This document shows positions 41,362-42,356 of a stretch of 42,356 nucleotides of DNA, piece by piece (within the stretch, counting starts at the first letter, position 1; each line of letters opens with the position of its first letter). The notes beneath the pieces are model-generated. The model saw only the letters and a list, made by a program, of their open reading frames with translations. It searched no databases and was not told the DNA's origin. A program made the position numbers and the translations under genes. The stretch spans positions 1 to 42,356 of the forward strand of contig CAZIWA010000038.1 of NCBI GenBank assembly GCA_964542875.1, read 5' to 3'. Source of the DNA: CAZGOM01 sp964542875 (GTDB lineage: Bacteria > Planctomycetota > Phycisphaerae > Phycisphaerales > Phycisphaeraceae).

Positions 41362-42000
41362 ATGCCCCAACCGTTCCAACTCAGTCAACGCGGGCTAGCG
41401 ATGGCCCATAAGTCGTCGCTGGAAGCTCGCCCCCCCGCGGTGCTTGCCAAGAACCCTAATCGTCGCGGTGCAACGGTGGCCTTCGCCATCATCGCTCTGG
41501 CTATTGCTGTTGGCATCGCCGTGCCTGTCGCGATGTTTCGTGAGCCCGATACGCAGTGGAGCTCGCCGAGCGGCGCGCACAGTGGGAGTAACGACTTCAC
41601 CACCTACTGCGTTCACGACTACAAGACCGCCGCCTATGTCATCGCCTACCGGGGCGATTTCGGCTCATCATCCAGCTCCTGGTCCGACTCCAAAATGCGC
41701 ACTTGGAATCAAGACGTAACGCTAACGCTGAAAACCCCTGCCGGGAAAAAACAAGTCTCGTTCCAACGCGACCACACCACGCCGGAAAAGCTCACCATCG
41801 CCGGAAAAGACTACAACCTCACCCAAGGCCGCGTCTTTCTCGTGCATGCCGACGACGTCGTACACCAGCTTGCCATCCAAGCGCCTATCGTCCGAGACGC
41901 CCAAGCAGCCGCGGAACTCAATAAGAAAGTCGCTGCAATTCTGCCGAAAGCTCATGGTGATGCCACTCCGATAAAAAATGAGCCCAAAGGCGCCAATTAA
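41362..42000 (+). CDS. Membrane-anchored protein of unknown function
   Basis: A 212-residue protein (from ATG 41362, which has AGGA eight bases upstream; ATG 41401 is an alternative). One hydrophobic segment (about 37-58, ATVAFAIIALAIAVGIAVPVA) is followed by an outer or periplasmic domain. That domain has a Ser-rich stretch (GDFGSSSSSWSDS), then TLTLKTPAGKKQVSFQRDH and YNLTQGRVFLVHADD, a beta-rich pattern. I do not recognise the family. It is probably a single-pass inner-membrane protein with its domain facing out. There are no operon partners, since the region downstream is gene-free to the tRNA. Confidence 0.6.
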   Translation: MPQPFQLSQRGLAMAHKSSLEARPPAVLAKNPNRRGATVAFAIIALAIAVGIAVPVAMFREPDTQWSSPSGAHSGSNDFTTYCVHDYKTAAYVIAYRGDFGSSSSSWSDSKMRTWNQDVTLTLKTPAGKKQVSFQRDHTTPEKLTIAGKDYNLTQGRVFLVHADDVVHQLAIQAPIVRDAQAAAELNKKVAAILPKAHGDATPIKNEPKGAN

Positions 42001-42259
42001 ACTCCTCATCCAGGCAATCAGGCGGCGCATCTCTTGTATGGCCGGGCTTCAACCAGATGATGTGCCAAATCGCAGTTTCTGAAGTTATTCATCCATGCCT
42101 GACGACATTTGAAAACTTTGCCCATCCAAGTGTTTGAACTCAACCAAAGCCTTGAAAAACAAGTGGTTTTCCTCTGGTCCAGCCCCAAAGCGCGAATTAC
42201 TCCGTTGGCTCTGTTTGAACGGCAGGCTAGATGGTGCAACTCTTGTTGTGTAAATGAAT
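42001..42259. other. Gene-free spacer
   Basis: Nothing convincing is seen apart from the hairpin that follows. The open frame 42018-42239 on the minus strand (73 codons) has Cys, Arg and Trp in unusual amounts, no domain and no ribosome-binding site. Confidence 0.5.
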
Positions 42260-42289
42260 AAGGCTTTCGACTTGTTAGTCGAAAGCCTT
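42260..42289 (-). terminator. 12-bp perfect hairpin downstream of the tRNA
   Basis: AAGGCTTTCGAC (42260-42271) and its exact complement (42278-42289) flank a six-base loop. Read on the minus strand it lies 14 bases past the tRNA-Pro gene and is followed by TTATTCATTT, an interrupted T-run. It is probably the tRNA terminator. Confidence 0.65.
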
Positions 42290-42303
42290 AATTCTCCTCA
42301 TAA

Positions 42304-42356
42304 TCGGGGTGACAGGATTTGAACCTGCGGCCTCTTCGTCCCGAACGAAGCGCTCT
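42304..42356 (-). tRNA. tRNA-Pro(CGG), partial
   Basis: The 3' part of a tRNA runs into the window edge. Read on the minus strand, CTTCG TTCGGGA CGAAG forms a five-base stem and seven-base loop with anticodon CGG (Pro) and G37. GCAGG TTCAAAT CCTGT is the T arm, and CACCCCG plus A is the 3' acceptor strand and discriminator. CCA is not encoded. The 5' acceptor strand and D arm lie outside the window. Confidence 0.85.

Noticed and set aside
42018..42239. 73-codon minus-strand frame near the tRNA
   Set aside because: Odd composition, no domain and no start signal.

Overview
The window looks like a GC-rich chromosome fragment from the PVC group, most likely Planctomycetota and perhaps class Phycisphaerae. 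This is inferred from three H-X9-DG-type pseudopilins, a GntR-LacI fusion regulator, large secreted carbohydrate-active proteins, a ceramidase-like protein without a signal peptide and a bacterial SMUG1-type DNA glycosylase. No 16S rRNA is present, so the assignment rests on gene content. A run of 100 N at 10374-10473 is an assembly gap, so linkage across it depends on scaffolding.

Region 1 (1-10373) is mostly housekeeping: a STAS/HATPase anti-sigma pair behind a good sigma70-type promoter, SMUG1-type glycosylase, YbeY, CysS, a ceramidase-like protein, a three-gene acyl-chain module (two hotdog dehydratases around an enlarged acyl carrier protein), galactokinase, a class IV aminotransferase and an SGNH hydrolase cut by the gap. 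Its intergenic spaces carry an unusual family of period-7 (NNNACCC) repeats, several folded as inverted repeats.

Region 2 (10474-14773) holds a small unknown protein, two divergently oriented pseudopilin genes separated by a 561-bp gene-free leader rich in hairpins, an alpha-helical exported protein and a DoxX-like membrane protein.

Region 3 (14774-36819) is the most interesting part: a 22-kb carbohydrate utilisation locus built from four divergent transcription units. Each divergent promoter region has copies of a shared TTRTCTTA-like motif, and one unit encodes a GntR-LacI (AraR-like) regulator. The genes encode a LamG/toroid/CARDB secreted protein, a GH32-like hydrolase, a RIFT-barrel exo-rhamnogalacturonan-lyase-like protein, a pseudopilin, an enolase-superfamily dehydratase, a TIM-barrel hydrolase, an NAD-epimerase-like dehydrogenase, a sialate-O-acetylesterase-like esterase, a Gfo/Idh/MocA oxidoreductase, an SDR, a transglutaminase-like protein and a beta-propeller lactonase. 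Dehydrogenase, lactonase and enolase-type dehydratase together are the core of a non-phosphorylative sugar or uronate oxidation route. Lyase plus esterase suggests a pectic, rhamnogalacturonan-like substrate. No transporter or kinase is encoded in the locus.

Region 4 (36820-42356) has unrelated single genes: a DHFR-like protein, an AHSA1-type SRPBCC protein, ArfB, a YebC/TACO1-type protein, a secreted SGNH hydrolase, a VOC protein, a membrane-anchored unknown and a partial tRNA-Pro(CGG).

The + strand is C-rich almost throughout. Plus-strand genes favour C-ending codons and minus-strand genes of region 3 favour G-ending codons, which fits strong replication-strand skew with the minus strand as leading strand.
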